DNA of 6,161 nt from positions 1 to 6,161 of the forward strand of contig JAITOI010000089.1 in assembly GCA_031289995.1 (NCBI GenBank), read 5' to 3'. The DNA comes from Prevotellaceae bacterium (lineage in GTDB: Bacteria; Bacteroidota; Bacteroidia; Bacteroidales; UBA932). The notes beneath the pieces were generated by a model. It searched no databases. It saw only the letters and a program-made list of their open reading frames with translations, and had not been told where the DNA came from. A program made the position numbers and the translations under genes. This document shows, piece by piece, positions 1 to 5,900 of the stretch (position 1 is the first letter of the stretch; every line of letters starts with the position of its first letter).

Positions 1-51
1 GTTCTTGTTTTCGGCTTTGTCGCTCTGCTTGGCGATGTGAGCGGTGAACAT
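1..51 (-). CDS. 5' end of a leftward gene, 17 codons visible (possible eCIS/DUF4157-type protein)
   Basis: Read leftward from the ATG at 51-49, the frame is open to the window edge and encodes MFTAHIAKQSDKAENKN. A consensus-like Bacteroidetes promoter sits 10 nt upstream, which is the main reason to believe this is a true gene start. From memory, the hydrophilic Lys/Gln/Asn-rich N-terminus resembles those of Bacteroidetes proteins that continue into an FVDNRPEA-type motif and a DUF4157 region, often found near extracellular contractile injection systems. That identity is a guess from 17 residues. The 5' leader would be only about 4-7 nt, so the mRNA would be nearly leaderless. The gene is transcribed divergently from the HTH gene at 472-885. 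Confidence 0.5.
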   Translation of the reverse strand, partial: MFTAHIAKQSDKAENKN

Positions 52-60
52 TAAAACGCG

Positions 61-92
61 CAAAATTACAACAAGTTTCTCGAACTACCAAA
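61..92 (-). promoter_or_regulatory. Bacteroidetes-type promoter for the leftward gene
   Basis: On the minus strand a TTTG (-33 box, positions 92-89) is followed after 20 nt by TAATTTTG (positions 68-61), an exact match to the TAnnTTTG -7 consensus recognised by the primary sigma factor of Bacteroidetes. The spacing is within the normal range for that promoter type. Transcription would start around 54-57, just before the ATG at 51. No other minus-strand TAnnTTTG was found in the intergenic regions. The -33 box lies inside the direct repeat at 76-110, so a protein binding that repeat could block this promoter. Confidence 0.6.
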
Positions 93-110
93 TGTTTTGG
101 CAAAAAAAAT
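76..110. repeat. Direct repeat copy 1, over the leftward promoter -33 box
   Basis: Positions 76-98 match 449-471 at 20 of 23 bases. Similarity continues with a 1-nt offset (GCAAAAAAAAT at 100-110 against GCAAGAAAAAT at 474-484). The core CCAAATGTTTTGG at 88-100 is also an inverted repeat, with 5-bp arms CCAAA and TTTGG around 3 nt. Its minus-strand TTTG is the -33 box of the leftward promoter. A duplicated element with a symmetric core over a promoter box suggests an operator. That is an inference. Confidence 0.6.
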
Positions 111-119
111 TCTTGGGCA

Positions 120-130
120 CCAAATATTTT
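120..130. repeat. Third, partial copy of the CCAAATATTTT core
   Basis: The 11-mer CCAAATATTTT here is identical to 461-471 and differs by one base from 88-98. It lies 32 bp from the start of copy 1, close to three helical turns. It lacks the flanking TTTCTCG block of the other two copies, so it may be only a half-conserved site or a chance AT-rich match. Confidence 0.4.
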
Positions 131-227
131 TCACAATAAATTGACTATAAATATGTTGCGCAGCATAAATTTTTTACAAAAACAGCATTAGACGATATCC
201 CACTCGTCCCGCTTTTTTCCATGCAGT

Positions 228-245
228 GCACGATGGCAATCGTGC
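228..245. repeat. 7-bp inverted repeat
   Basis: GCACGAT (228-234) and ATCGTGC (239-245) are perfect reverse complements around a 4-nt loop. No T-run follows, so it does not look like a terminator. It could be a protein site or an RNA hairpin in the leader of the HTH gene. Function unknown. Confidence 0.4.
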
Positions 246-386
246 GCAAACCCGCACCCCTACTCACTTCCCAGCAGTCTATAACCCGCATAAAAAAATT
301 TTCGTTCACAACCCCATCACCAAGCTCACAAAATCGTTTCCTCCCCAAAAATTTGCTTGCACATCTAAGATTTTTTCCCCACCTTG

Positions 387-410
387 CAGAACTTTTAGTT
401 CTGATTTTTT
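387..410 (+). terminator. Terminator-like hairpin plus T-run in the HTH leader
   Basis: CAGAACT (387-393) pairs perfectly with AGTTCTG (397-403) across a TTT loop, followed by A and six Ts (405-410). The stem is short and only moderately GC, so it may be weak. No plus-strand gene is visible upstream, so it would end either a small RNA started within 52-386 or a fraction of the transcripts heading for the HTH gene, as an attenuator. On the minus strand no T-run follows. Confidence 0.45.
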
Positions 411-433
411 CGCTCCACTTGTCAGGCGGAGCG
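411..433. repeat. 6-bp inverted repeat just after the terminator-like hairpin
   Basis: CGCTCC (411-416) and GGAGCG (428-433) are perfect reverse complements with an 11-nt spacer. The element begins at the base after the T-run of the preceding hairpin and ends 38 nt before the HTH start codon. It could be an RNA hairpin in the leader or a binding site. An ATG follows directly at 434 but opens only an 18-codon frame. Confidence 0.35.
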
Positions 434-448
434 ATGAAAAAAACAAAT

Positions 449-484
449 TTTCTCGTACAACCAAATATTTTATGCAAGAAAAAT
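449..484. repeat. Direct repeat copy 2, across the HTH start codon
   Basis: This is the second copy of the element at 76-110. It has the TTTCTCG block, then CCAAATATTTT (461-471), and then runs over the ATG at 472-474 into the first codons of the HTH gene. The separation from copy 1 is 373 bp. The minus-strand TTTG of copy 1 is kept here, but there is no TAnnTTTG downstream of it, so this copy is not a second promoter. Confidence 0.6.
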
Positions 485-885
485 CATTAGTAAAGAAAAA
501 CATTTTGCAATACATTGACCGTAAGGGTATTTCGCGGTACAATTTTTACAAAGAAACGGGCATCACGAGGGGTATTTTAGACCAAAATAACGGCATGAGC
601 GAGGAGAACATTGCAAAATTTCTCGTCTGTTTTAAGGACGTAAATCCCGAATGGCTGCTCATCGGAAAAGGCAAAATGCTCAAGTCCAGCGAGGCTGCTG
701 CACCCGCCAAAACCAAGAGCCATCCTGCCCCCGCTGCTGACTACAAGGAAAAATACATATCACGGCTGGAGGAGGTGGTAGATGTGTTACGCACGCAGGT
801 GAGCGAGCAATGCCTGCAAGTAAAAGACCAGCGCGTCATCATCAACGAGTTCATTGGCGGGCGGCTGCTGCACAAGAATTCCTAA
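472..885 (+). CDS. Small helix-turn-helix regulator with C-terminal coiled coil
   Basis: The 137-residue protein is likely a cytoplasmic DNA-binding regulator. Residues about 4-70 form an HTH region of the kind seen in Bacteroidetes phage-repressor-like or XRE-related proteins: a lead helix ILQYIDRKGIS, then FYKETGITRGILD as the probable turn and recognition helix, and the family-typical ending NPEWLLIGKGKML (58-70). Residues 71-88 are a low-complexity Ala/Pro/Lys linker. Residues about 91-127 (KEKYISRLEEVVDVLRTQV and beyond) look like an amphipathic coiled coil for dimerisation. No LexA/CI-type peptidase domain is present. The ATG at 472 was chosen because homology-like sequence starts there; a GTG at 226 would add 82 unconvincing residues across a terminator-like hairpin. 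Its start lies inside a repeat also found over the divergent promoter, which suggests autoregulation and control of the leftward gene. The binding targets are inferred, not shown. Confidence 0.8.
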   Translation: MQEKSLVKKNILQYIDRKGISRYNFYKETGITRGILDQNNGMSEENIAKFLVCFKDVNPEWLLIGKGKMLKSSEAAAPAKTKSHPAPAADYKEKYISRLEEVVDVLRTQVSEQCLQVKDQRVIINEFIGGRLLHKNS

Positions 886-895
886 AACTTTTAGG
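881..895. repeat. Palindrome overlapping the HTH stop codon
   Basis: CCTAAAA and TTTTAGG are 7-bp arms around a single C. The TAA stop codon of the HTH gene (883-885) lies in the left arm. Its core AACTTTTAG also occurs at 390-398 in the leader hairpin. No T-run follows, so it is at best a weak terminator. Confidence 0.35.
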
Positions 896-981
896 CGATA
901 TTTCTCGCTCAACTGCCGCAACAAGTCAGCACGCGATGAGCACGCCCCACACCGCCCACAACGGCAGCGTGCCTTCTCACG

Positions 982-1018
982 TTTCTCCTACTTTTTCCTA
1001 ACTTCTCCTAATTTAGGA
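982..1018. repeat. Three 10-bp phased repeats ending in an inverted repeat
   Basis: Three units of 10 bp (TTTCTCCTAC, TTTTTCCTAA, CTTCTCCTAA) place CCTA at 987, 997 and 1007, exactly one helical turn apart. The third unit is also the left arm of TCCTAA-T-TTAGGA (1006-1018). The 10-bp phase suggests a site read on one face of the helix, but no gene on the plus strand follows within 1 kb, so its target is unclear. Confidence 0.45.
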
Positions 1019-1080
1019 AAAACAGAAATGGCCATAATTTTTGGTGCAAAAACAAGGGCTAATTTTTTTGAGGTACTATG

Positions 1081-1106
1081 AAAAATCGTGCCTGCGCACG
1101 GCACGA
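1081..1106 (-). terminator. Rho-independent terminator downstream of ansA
   Basis: Read on the minus strand, TCGTGCC (1106-1100) pairs with GGCACGA (1092-1086) across a 7-nt loop and is followed by five Ts (1085-1081). It begins 42 nt after the asparaginase stop codon. A second, outer 11-bp perfect inverted repeat (1063-1073 with 1121-1131) encloses it. This is the natural end of the leftward ogt-ansA transcript. Confidence 0.75.
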
Positions 1107-1147
1107 CGCTTGAAACAGCCCCTCAAAAAAAGATTTATCCGCCGCGC

Positions 1148-2167
1148 CTACACCGAAATCTCCCCCCTCAGCGAGCTGGCGAGGTAGAGCTTGATGTCGT
1201 CCTTGTTGAGGTTTTTGCCGAGCAGGTACATCAGCTTGGCGAGGGCGGCCTCGGTGGTGCTGTCGTGGCCGCTGGTAACGCCTATCCGCAGCAGCATTCG
1301 CCCGCCCTCGTAGGTGCCCATGTCCACGCGGCCGGTGTGGCACTGCGACACGTTGAGGATGATGAGGCCCCGCGCAACGGCATCCTGCAGCAAGCGTACA
1401 AGCCATGTTGCGGTGGGCGCGTTGCCCGAACCGTAGCTCTGCAGCACCACCGCGCGCAGCCCGTCGATGTTGAGGATGCTGCTCACGTAGGCCTCGTTCA
1501 TGCCGGGGAAAATGCGCAGCACGGCTACGCTGTCGCAGAGCTTGTCGTGGAGCACGAGCGGCATTTTTTGGGGCAGGTGGATGAACTTTTCGTTGTAGTC
1601 AATGTGAATGCCGGCGTGCGCCAGCGGCGGGTAGTTGTCGGAGCGGAAGGCGCGAAAATGCTCGGCGCTGTACTTGGTGGTGCGGTTGCCGCGCAGCAGC
1701 TCGTTCTCGAAAAACACGCAGACTTCGGGCACGTAGGCGCTACCGTCGATGCGGCGTGCGGCAGCAATTTCGATGGCCGAGATGAGGTTCTCCTTGCCGT
1801 CGGTGCGAATCATTCCGATGGGTAGCTGGCTGCCGGTGAAGACCACCGGCTTGCTCAGATTTTCGAGCATGAAGCTGAGCGCGGACGCGGTGTAGGCCAT
1901 CGTGTCGGTGCCGTGCAGCACCACAAATCCGTCGTAGCTTTTGTAGTGCGTGGCGATGGTGGTAGCGATGCGAATCCAAGTGTCGGGGCCAATCTCCGAC
2001 GAGTCGATGGGCTTAAACGAGATGGTGTCGATGCGGAAGGCAAACTTTTTGAGCTCCGGCACTTCGCGCTCCAGCTGCTCGAAGTTGAACGGCGCCAGCG
2101 CTCCTGTCTGCGGGTCTTGCTTCATGCCGATGGTGCCACCGGTGTAGATTAGTAAAACGGATTTCAT
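1148..2167 (-). CDS. ansA: Type I (cytoplasmic) L-asparaginase
   Basis: Hydrolyses L-asparagine to L-aspartate and ammonia. The 339-residue length matches the bacterial type I family, and there is no signal peptide, so it should be cytoplasmic. Visible motifs: YTGGTIG near the N-terminus with the nucleophilic Thr12 region (first catalytic loop); HGTDTM at 85-90, giving catalytic Thr87 and Asp88; and RGNRTTK at 159-165, giving the catalytic Lys165. The VSQCHTG segment carries Cys276, at the place of the Cys that helps form the allosteric asparagine site of E. coli AnsA, so allosteric control is plausible. The start at 2167 is chosen because MKSVLLIYTGG begins with the first strand; an earlier in-frame ATG at 2212 lies inside a repeat and would add 15 residues encoded by it. 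The ogt gene lies upstream on the same strand, 223 bp away, the gap being mostly repeats. A terminator follows. Confidence 0.95.
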   Translation of the reverse strand: MKSVLLIYTGGTIGMKQDPQTGALAPFNFEQLEREVPELKKFAFRIDTISFKPIDSSEIGPDTWIRIATTIATHYKSYDGFVVLHGTDTMAYTASALSFMLENLSKPVVFTGSQLPIGMIRTDGKENLISAIEIAAARRIDGSAYVPEVCVFFENELLRGNRTTKYSAEHFRAFRSDNYPPLAHAGIHIDYNEKFIHLPQKMPLVLHDKLCDSVAVLRIFPGMNEAYVSSILNIDGLRAVVLQSYGSGNAPTATWLVRLLQDAVARGLIILNVSQCHTGRVDMGTYEGGRMLLRIGVTSGHDSTTEAALAKLMYLLGKNLNKDDIKLYLASSLRGEISV

Positions 2168-2171
2168 GATT

Positions 2172-2250
2172 TTTGTCCACGAATTAATTTGTCCGCGAAT
2201 TAAATTATCCACGAATTAATTTGTCCGCGAATTACACGAATTAACGCGAA
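2172..2250. repeat. 16-bp tandem repeats (ATTCGTG/ATTCGCG type) before ansA
   Basis: Four 16-bp units, TTTGTCCACGAATTAA and variants, run from 2172 to 2235 and alternate between CACG and CGCG, so there is also a 32-bp duplication (2172-2203 against 2204-2235, 3 mismatches). Two shorter units follow (CACGAATTAA and CGCGAA). The array ends 4 nt before the ansA start codon. Positions 2220-2251 match 2867-2898 upstream of ogt at 30 of 32 bases. Similar sequences translate to LIRVIRGQ-like peptides in spurious upstream ORFs. Confidence 0.85.
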
Positions 2251-2264
2251 GGAATGAGGATGGC

Positions 2265-2391
2265 ATTGTCGCATATCGCATATCGCATCGTCGCATATCG
2301 CATTGTCGCATTGTCGCATATCGCATATCGCATATCGCATAGTCGCATATCGCATCGTCGCATATCGCATCGTCGCATCATCGCATATCGC
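2265..2391. repeat. 127-bp array of 17 mixed 7- and 8-mer units
   Basis: On the plus strand the array consists only of ATATCGC (7 nt) and ATnnTCGC (8 nt; nn = TG, CG, AG or CA), with no other sequence between units. Unit lengths in order are 8,7,7,8,7,8,8,7,7,7,8,7,8,7,8,8,7. It begins 14 bp beyond the repeat before ansA and its last base, 2391, is also the last base of the ogt stop codon. The units are too short and have no spacers, so this is not a CRISPR. It resembles the short tandemly repeated heptamers known from cyanobacteria in form, not in sequence. Confidence 0.9.
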
Positions 2392-2849
2392 TAATTTTTC
2401 TTCTCCCAATCCAGCAGCCATTGCTTGCGCCACAGCCCGCCGGCGTAGCCAACCAGCTTGCCGTTTTTGCCCACCACGCGGTGGCAGGGCAGCACGATGG
2501 AGAGCTTATTTTTGGAGTTGGCCGAGCCTATGGCACGTACCGCTTTGGGCCTGCCCAGCTGCTGCGCTTGCTCACCGTAGCTGATAGTGTGGCCGTACGG
2601 GATGCTCGCCAGCGCCCGCCAGGCCTGCGTTTGGAAGTCGGTACCCGAGAGCGCGAGCGGCAAATCGAACTCCTTACGATGGCCAGCAAAGTACTCGTTG
2701 AGCTGCGCGATGCAGCGTTGCGCCAGCGGCGATGGCTCACTTTCCGGCATCAGGCTTTGCTCCGTGAAGCCAATGTAGGTAAGGCTTTCGCCGCTGTCGG
2801 CAAGCTTGATTATGCCAAGCGGAGAGGGGTAGTATGCGATGTTTTCCAT
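2391..2849 (-). CDS. ogt: Methylated-DNA--protein-cysteine S-methyltransferase (Ogt/MGMT)
   Basis: A suicide DNA repair protein that moves the methyl group from O6-methylguanine (and O4-methylthymine) in DNA to its own cysteine. The 152-residue protein has a divergent N-terminal domain (1-70) and a conserved winged-helix-type DNA-binding domain (70-152). The acceptor motif PCHRVV gives Cys122; GRPKAVRAIGSANSKN (99-114) matches the HTH recognition region, with Arg105 at the likely arginine-finger position, and GYAGGLWRKQWLLDWE is the usual C-terminal segment. The start at 2849 is chosen because MENIAYYPSPLG matches the family start; an upstream in-frame ATG at 2951 would add 34 residues translated from repeats. 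The start codon directly follows the repeat (GTGGACAAA then ATG). It is not fused to an Ada or AlkA domain. Ogt versus the C-terminal part of Ada cannot be separated by function alone, but the size fits a stand-alone enzyme. Confidence 0.95.
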   Translation of the reverse strand: MENIAYYPSPLGIIKLADSGESLTYIGFTEQSLMPESEPSPLAQRCIAQLNEYFAGHRKEFDLPLALSGTDFQTQAWRALASIPYGHTISYGEQAQQLGRPKAVRAIGSANSKNKLSIVLPCHRVVGKNGKLVGYAGGLWRKQWLLDWEKKN

Positions 2850-2897
2850 TTTGTCCACGAATTCATTTTGTCCACGAATTACACGAATTAACACGAA
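2850..2897. repeat. ATTCGTG-type repeats directly before ogt
   Basis: Two long units (TTTTGTCCACGAATTC and TTTTGTCCACGAATTA, starting near 2850 and 2866) are followed by CACGAATTAA and CACGAA. Positions 2867-2898 match 2220-2251 before ansA at 30 of 32 bases. On the coding strand the repeat reads ATTCGTGGACAAA and is followed at once by the ogt ATG, so the whole proximal 5' leader of ogt is made of the repeat. Confidence 0.85.
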
Positions 2898-2900
2898 GCA

Positions 2901-2993
2901 GATTTGAGGATTTGAGGATTTGAGGATTTGGAAATTGCCGCCACCCAGCAATGAATCTTCAAATCTTCAAATCCTCAAATTTTCAAATCTTCA
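2901..2993. repeat. Octamer arrays in opposite orientation forming a 30-bp inverted repeat
   Basis: GATTTGAG is repeated three times plus a partial unit from 2901 to 2930. Facing it, AATCTTCA-type octamers are repeated five times from 2954 to 2993. The arms 2901-2930 and 2960-2989 are reverse complements at 27 of 30 positions, with a 29-nt loop, so a long AT-rich hairpin is possible in RNA or DNA. The right array includes the last codons (LKI) and the TGA stop of the RND permease. It could serve as a terminator or mRNA stabiliser, but there is no T-run. Confidence 0.8.
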
Positions 2994-5900
2994 GCTTGCT
3001 CGTTGTGATGTAGGTGTACATTGCTGGCACCACGTAGAGCGTGAGCAGCAGCGAAATTCCCAGCCCGCCAACCACGGCGGTGCCCATCATGATGCGGCTG
3101 TTGGCGCCCTCGCCTGCTGCCATCACGAGCGGCAGCGCACCGAGAATGGTGGATAAGCTGGTCATCAAAATGGGGCGGAAGCGCGATGACGCAGCTTCGA
3201 GTATGGCCTCGCGGATGCTTGCGCCATCAGCCTTGCGCTGGTTGGCAAACTCCACGATGAGGATGCCGTTTTTGGACACCAGACCAACGAGCATGATGAT
3301 GCCGATTTCGGAAAAGATGTTCATCGTTTTTTCGTTTGCCCACAGGAAAAAGAGCGCGCCAAACACGGCCAGCGGCACGGTGAACATGATGATGAGCGGG
3401 TCGCGAAAGCTCTCGAACTGCGCCGCCAGCACGAGGTAGATGAGCACCAGCGCCAGCAGGAAGGCGAACATCAGGCTCGACGCGCTGTCGCGAAACTCCT
3501 TGGACTCGCCAGCCAGCGCGGTGCGGAAGGTTTCGTCGAGCGTTTCCTCCGCAATTTGGTCCATCTCGTCAAGCCCGTCGCCAATGGTTTTGCCATTGCT
3601 CAGGCCTGCCGAAACGGTGGCCGAAACGAAGCGGTTGTAGCGGTAGAGGTTAGGCGGGGTGCTGGTTTCGCGCAGCATCACGAGGTTGTCGAGCTGCACC
3701 ATTTCGTTGGCGTTGCTGCGCACGTAGATGGATTTTAGGTCGAGCGTTTTGCTGCTCTGCTGCCGGTCCATTTGCCCGATAACTTGGTACTGCTTGGAGT
3801 TGATGAAGAAGTAGCCAAACCGCTGCCCGCTTAGCCCCAGCTGCAGCGTTTGCCCAATGTTTTGCGTGGACACGCCCATCAGGTTTGCCTTGTCGCGGTT
3901 GATTTCCACGCGCACCTCGGGCTTGGTAAACTTGAGGTCAACGTCGGCCATTTGGAAGGTGGAATTTTCGTTCACCTTGGCCATAAATTTGGGCACAAAC
4001 TCCTTCAGCTTGTCGAGGTTGATGGCCTGCAAAACGTACTGCACGGGCTGCCTCACGCGCTGCCCGCCAAAGGTGCTCTGCTGCATCGCGAACGCGCGCG
4101 CATCGGTGAGCGGGTAGAGCTTGGGCGCGAGCGACTCGAAGACTTGCTGCTGCGTGCGCTCGCGCTCCAGCGGCGGGGTTAGCATCACGCGGGCAAAGCC
4201 GCCGCCGGCAAAGGCTCGCGACATGATGATTTGCGTTTCGGGCACGTTGTCCTCCACGGCGCGCGTTACGTCGTCCACGTAGCGCGTCATGTAGTCGTAG
4301 GTGGAGCCTTCCACGCCCGAGCTGCGCACGATGATGAGCGAGCGGTCTTCGAGCGGCGCCATCTCCGACGGTATCGTGTTCCACAGGTAGTAGATGGCGG
4401 AGCCTAAGCCGAGCAGCACCACGATGGCTATCCAGCGGAAGCGCATGAACGCTGTGAGCGTGCGGCGGTAGCCGTTGTTGAGCCCCACAAAAAACGGCTC
4501 GGTAACGCGGTAAAACCACGTTTGCCGCTCGCGCCGCTTGAGCACTATGGTGGAGAGCATGGGCGTGAACGTGAGCGCCACAAAGGCCGAGATGAGCACC
4601 GCCCCCGCGATGACCACGCTGAACTCGCGGAACAGCCTGCCCGTTGTGCCCTCGAGAAACACGATGGGCAAAAAAACCGCCACCAGCGTGATGGTGGTCG
4701 ACACGATGGCAAAAAATATTTCGTTGGCGCCCTTAATGCCCGCCTCGCGCGGCGAAAGCCCCGCCTCCACCTTGACGTAGATGTTTTCCATCATCACAAT
4801 GGCATCGTCCACCACCAGCCCAATGGCGAGCACAATGGCCAGCAGCGAGAGCGTGTTGATGCTAAAGCCCGCGATGTACATGATGAAAAACGAGCCGACC
4901 AGCGACACCGGAATCACCACCGTTGGGATGAGCGTGGTGCGCCAGTCGCGCAGAAAAAGGAAGATGATGAACACCACCAAAAGGAAGGCCACGATGATGG
5001 TTTCGAGCACCTCGTTGATGGACGAGCGGATGAAGCGCGTGTTGTCGTAAATGAAGTTGACCTCCACGTCGTCGGGCAACGTTTTTTTGATTTGCACCAT
5101 GCGCTTGTACACCTCGTCGGCAATTTCGATGTGGTTGGATCCCGGCTGCGGAATGACGCCCACGCCCACTCCCGGCACGCCGTCTTGCTTCATCACCGAG
5201 CGCAGGTCTTCGGGTCCGAGCTCGGCGTAGCCCACGTCGCGAAAGCGCACCACGCGGTCGCCGTCCTGGGCAATGATGAGCTTGTTGAAGTCCTCGGGCG
5301 AGGTGAGCAGGCCTTGCGCACGAATGCTGAGCGACATGGTTGTGCCCTCAATCATGCCGCTGGGCAGCTCCACGTTTTCGCGCAGCATGGCGTCGCGCAC
5401 GTCGATGGGCGTAAGCCCGTAGCCTGCCAGCTTGGTGGGGTCCATCCACAGGCGCATAGCCCACCTTTTTTCGCCCCAAATGGAGATGGCGCTCACGCCC
5501 GAAATGGTTTGCAGCTGCTCCTTGTAGGTGAGGTCGGCAATCTCCGAGAGCTCAAGCAGCGAGCGGCTTTCGCTCTGGATGCCCACCATCATAATGGGGT
5601 CGCTGTCGGCGTCAGCTTTCGACACCGTTGGCGGGTCGCAGTCTTTGGGCAGCAGGCGGGTGGCGTTCGACACCTTGTCGCGCACGTCGTTGGCGGCGCT
5701 TTCCATTTCGCGGCTCAGCTCGAACTCCACCGTGATGCGGCTTTGCCCCACGCTGCTGGTGCTGGTAATGGAGCGGATGCCCTCGATGCCGTTGATGCTT
5801 TGCTCCAGCGGCTCGGTGATTTGCTTTTCGATGATGTCCGCGTTGGCGCCAATGTAGCTGGTGCTAACGGAAATGATGGGCGGGTCAACGCTCGGATACT

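Larger units (their letters stand above)
52..471. other. 420-bp divergent intergenic region, AT-rich, no gene recognised
   Basis: This stretch separates the leftward gene from the rightward HTH gene. An open frame continues upstream of the HTH start to a GTG at 226, but its translation has no family resemblance and it crosses a terminator-like hairpin, so I treat it as untranslated. The region holds the leftward promoter, two copies of a ~35-nt repeat, a third partial copy, a 7-bp inverted repeat at 228-245, a hairpin plus T-run at 387-410 and another inverted repeat at 411-433. No TAnnTTTG promoter is visible on the plus strand, so the start of the HTH transcript is unknown. Confidence 0.6.

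Noticed and set aside
141..169. E. coli-like sigma70 promoter, TTGACT-17 nt-CATAAA, on the plus strand
   Set aside because: The -10 is only a 4 of 6 match, and Bacteroidota primary sigma factors use a different consensus; a chance match in AT-rich DNA is likely.
226..471. N-terminal extension of the HTH protein from the GTG at 226
   Set aside because: The 82 added residues look untypical, cross a terminator-like hairpin, and the recognisable domain starts right after the ATG at 472.
434..490. 18-codon ORF (ATG at 434) overlapping the HTH start
   Set aside because: Too short, no ribosome site, and part of it is the direct repeat; a leader peptide is possible but unsupported.
1078..1113. 11-codon ORF with a GAGG before its ATG
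   Set aside because: It lies within the leftward terminator hairpin, and its sequence is explained by the inverted repeats.
1088..1825. 245-codon plus-strand frame antisense to ansA
   Set aside because: It overlaps the certain asparaginase gene and its composition is that of an antisense shadow.
2265..2391. CRISPR array
   Set aside because: Units are 7-8 bp with no spacers, and no cas genes are in view.
2168..2433. ORF-like peptides rich in LIRVIRGQ and CDDAICD patterns upstream of ansA
   Set aside because: They are translations of the tandem repeats, not proteins.
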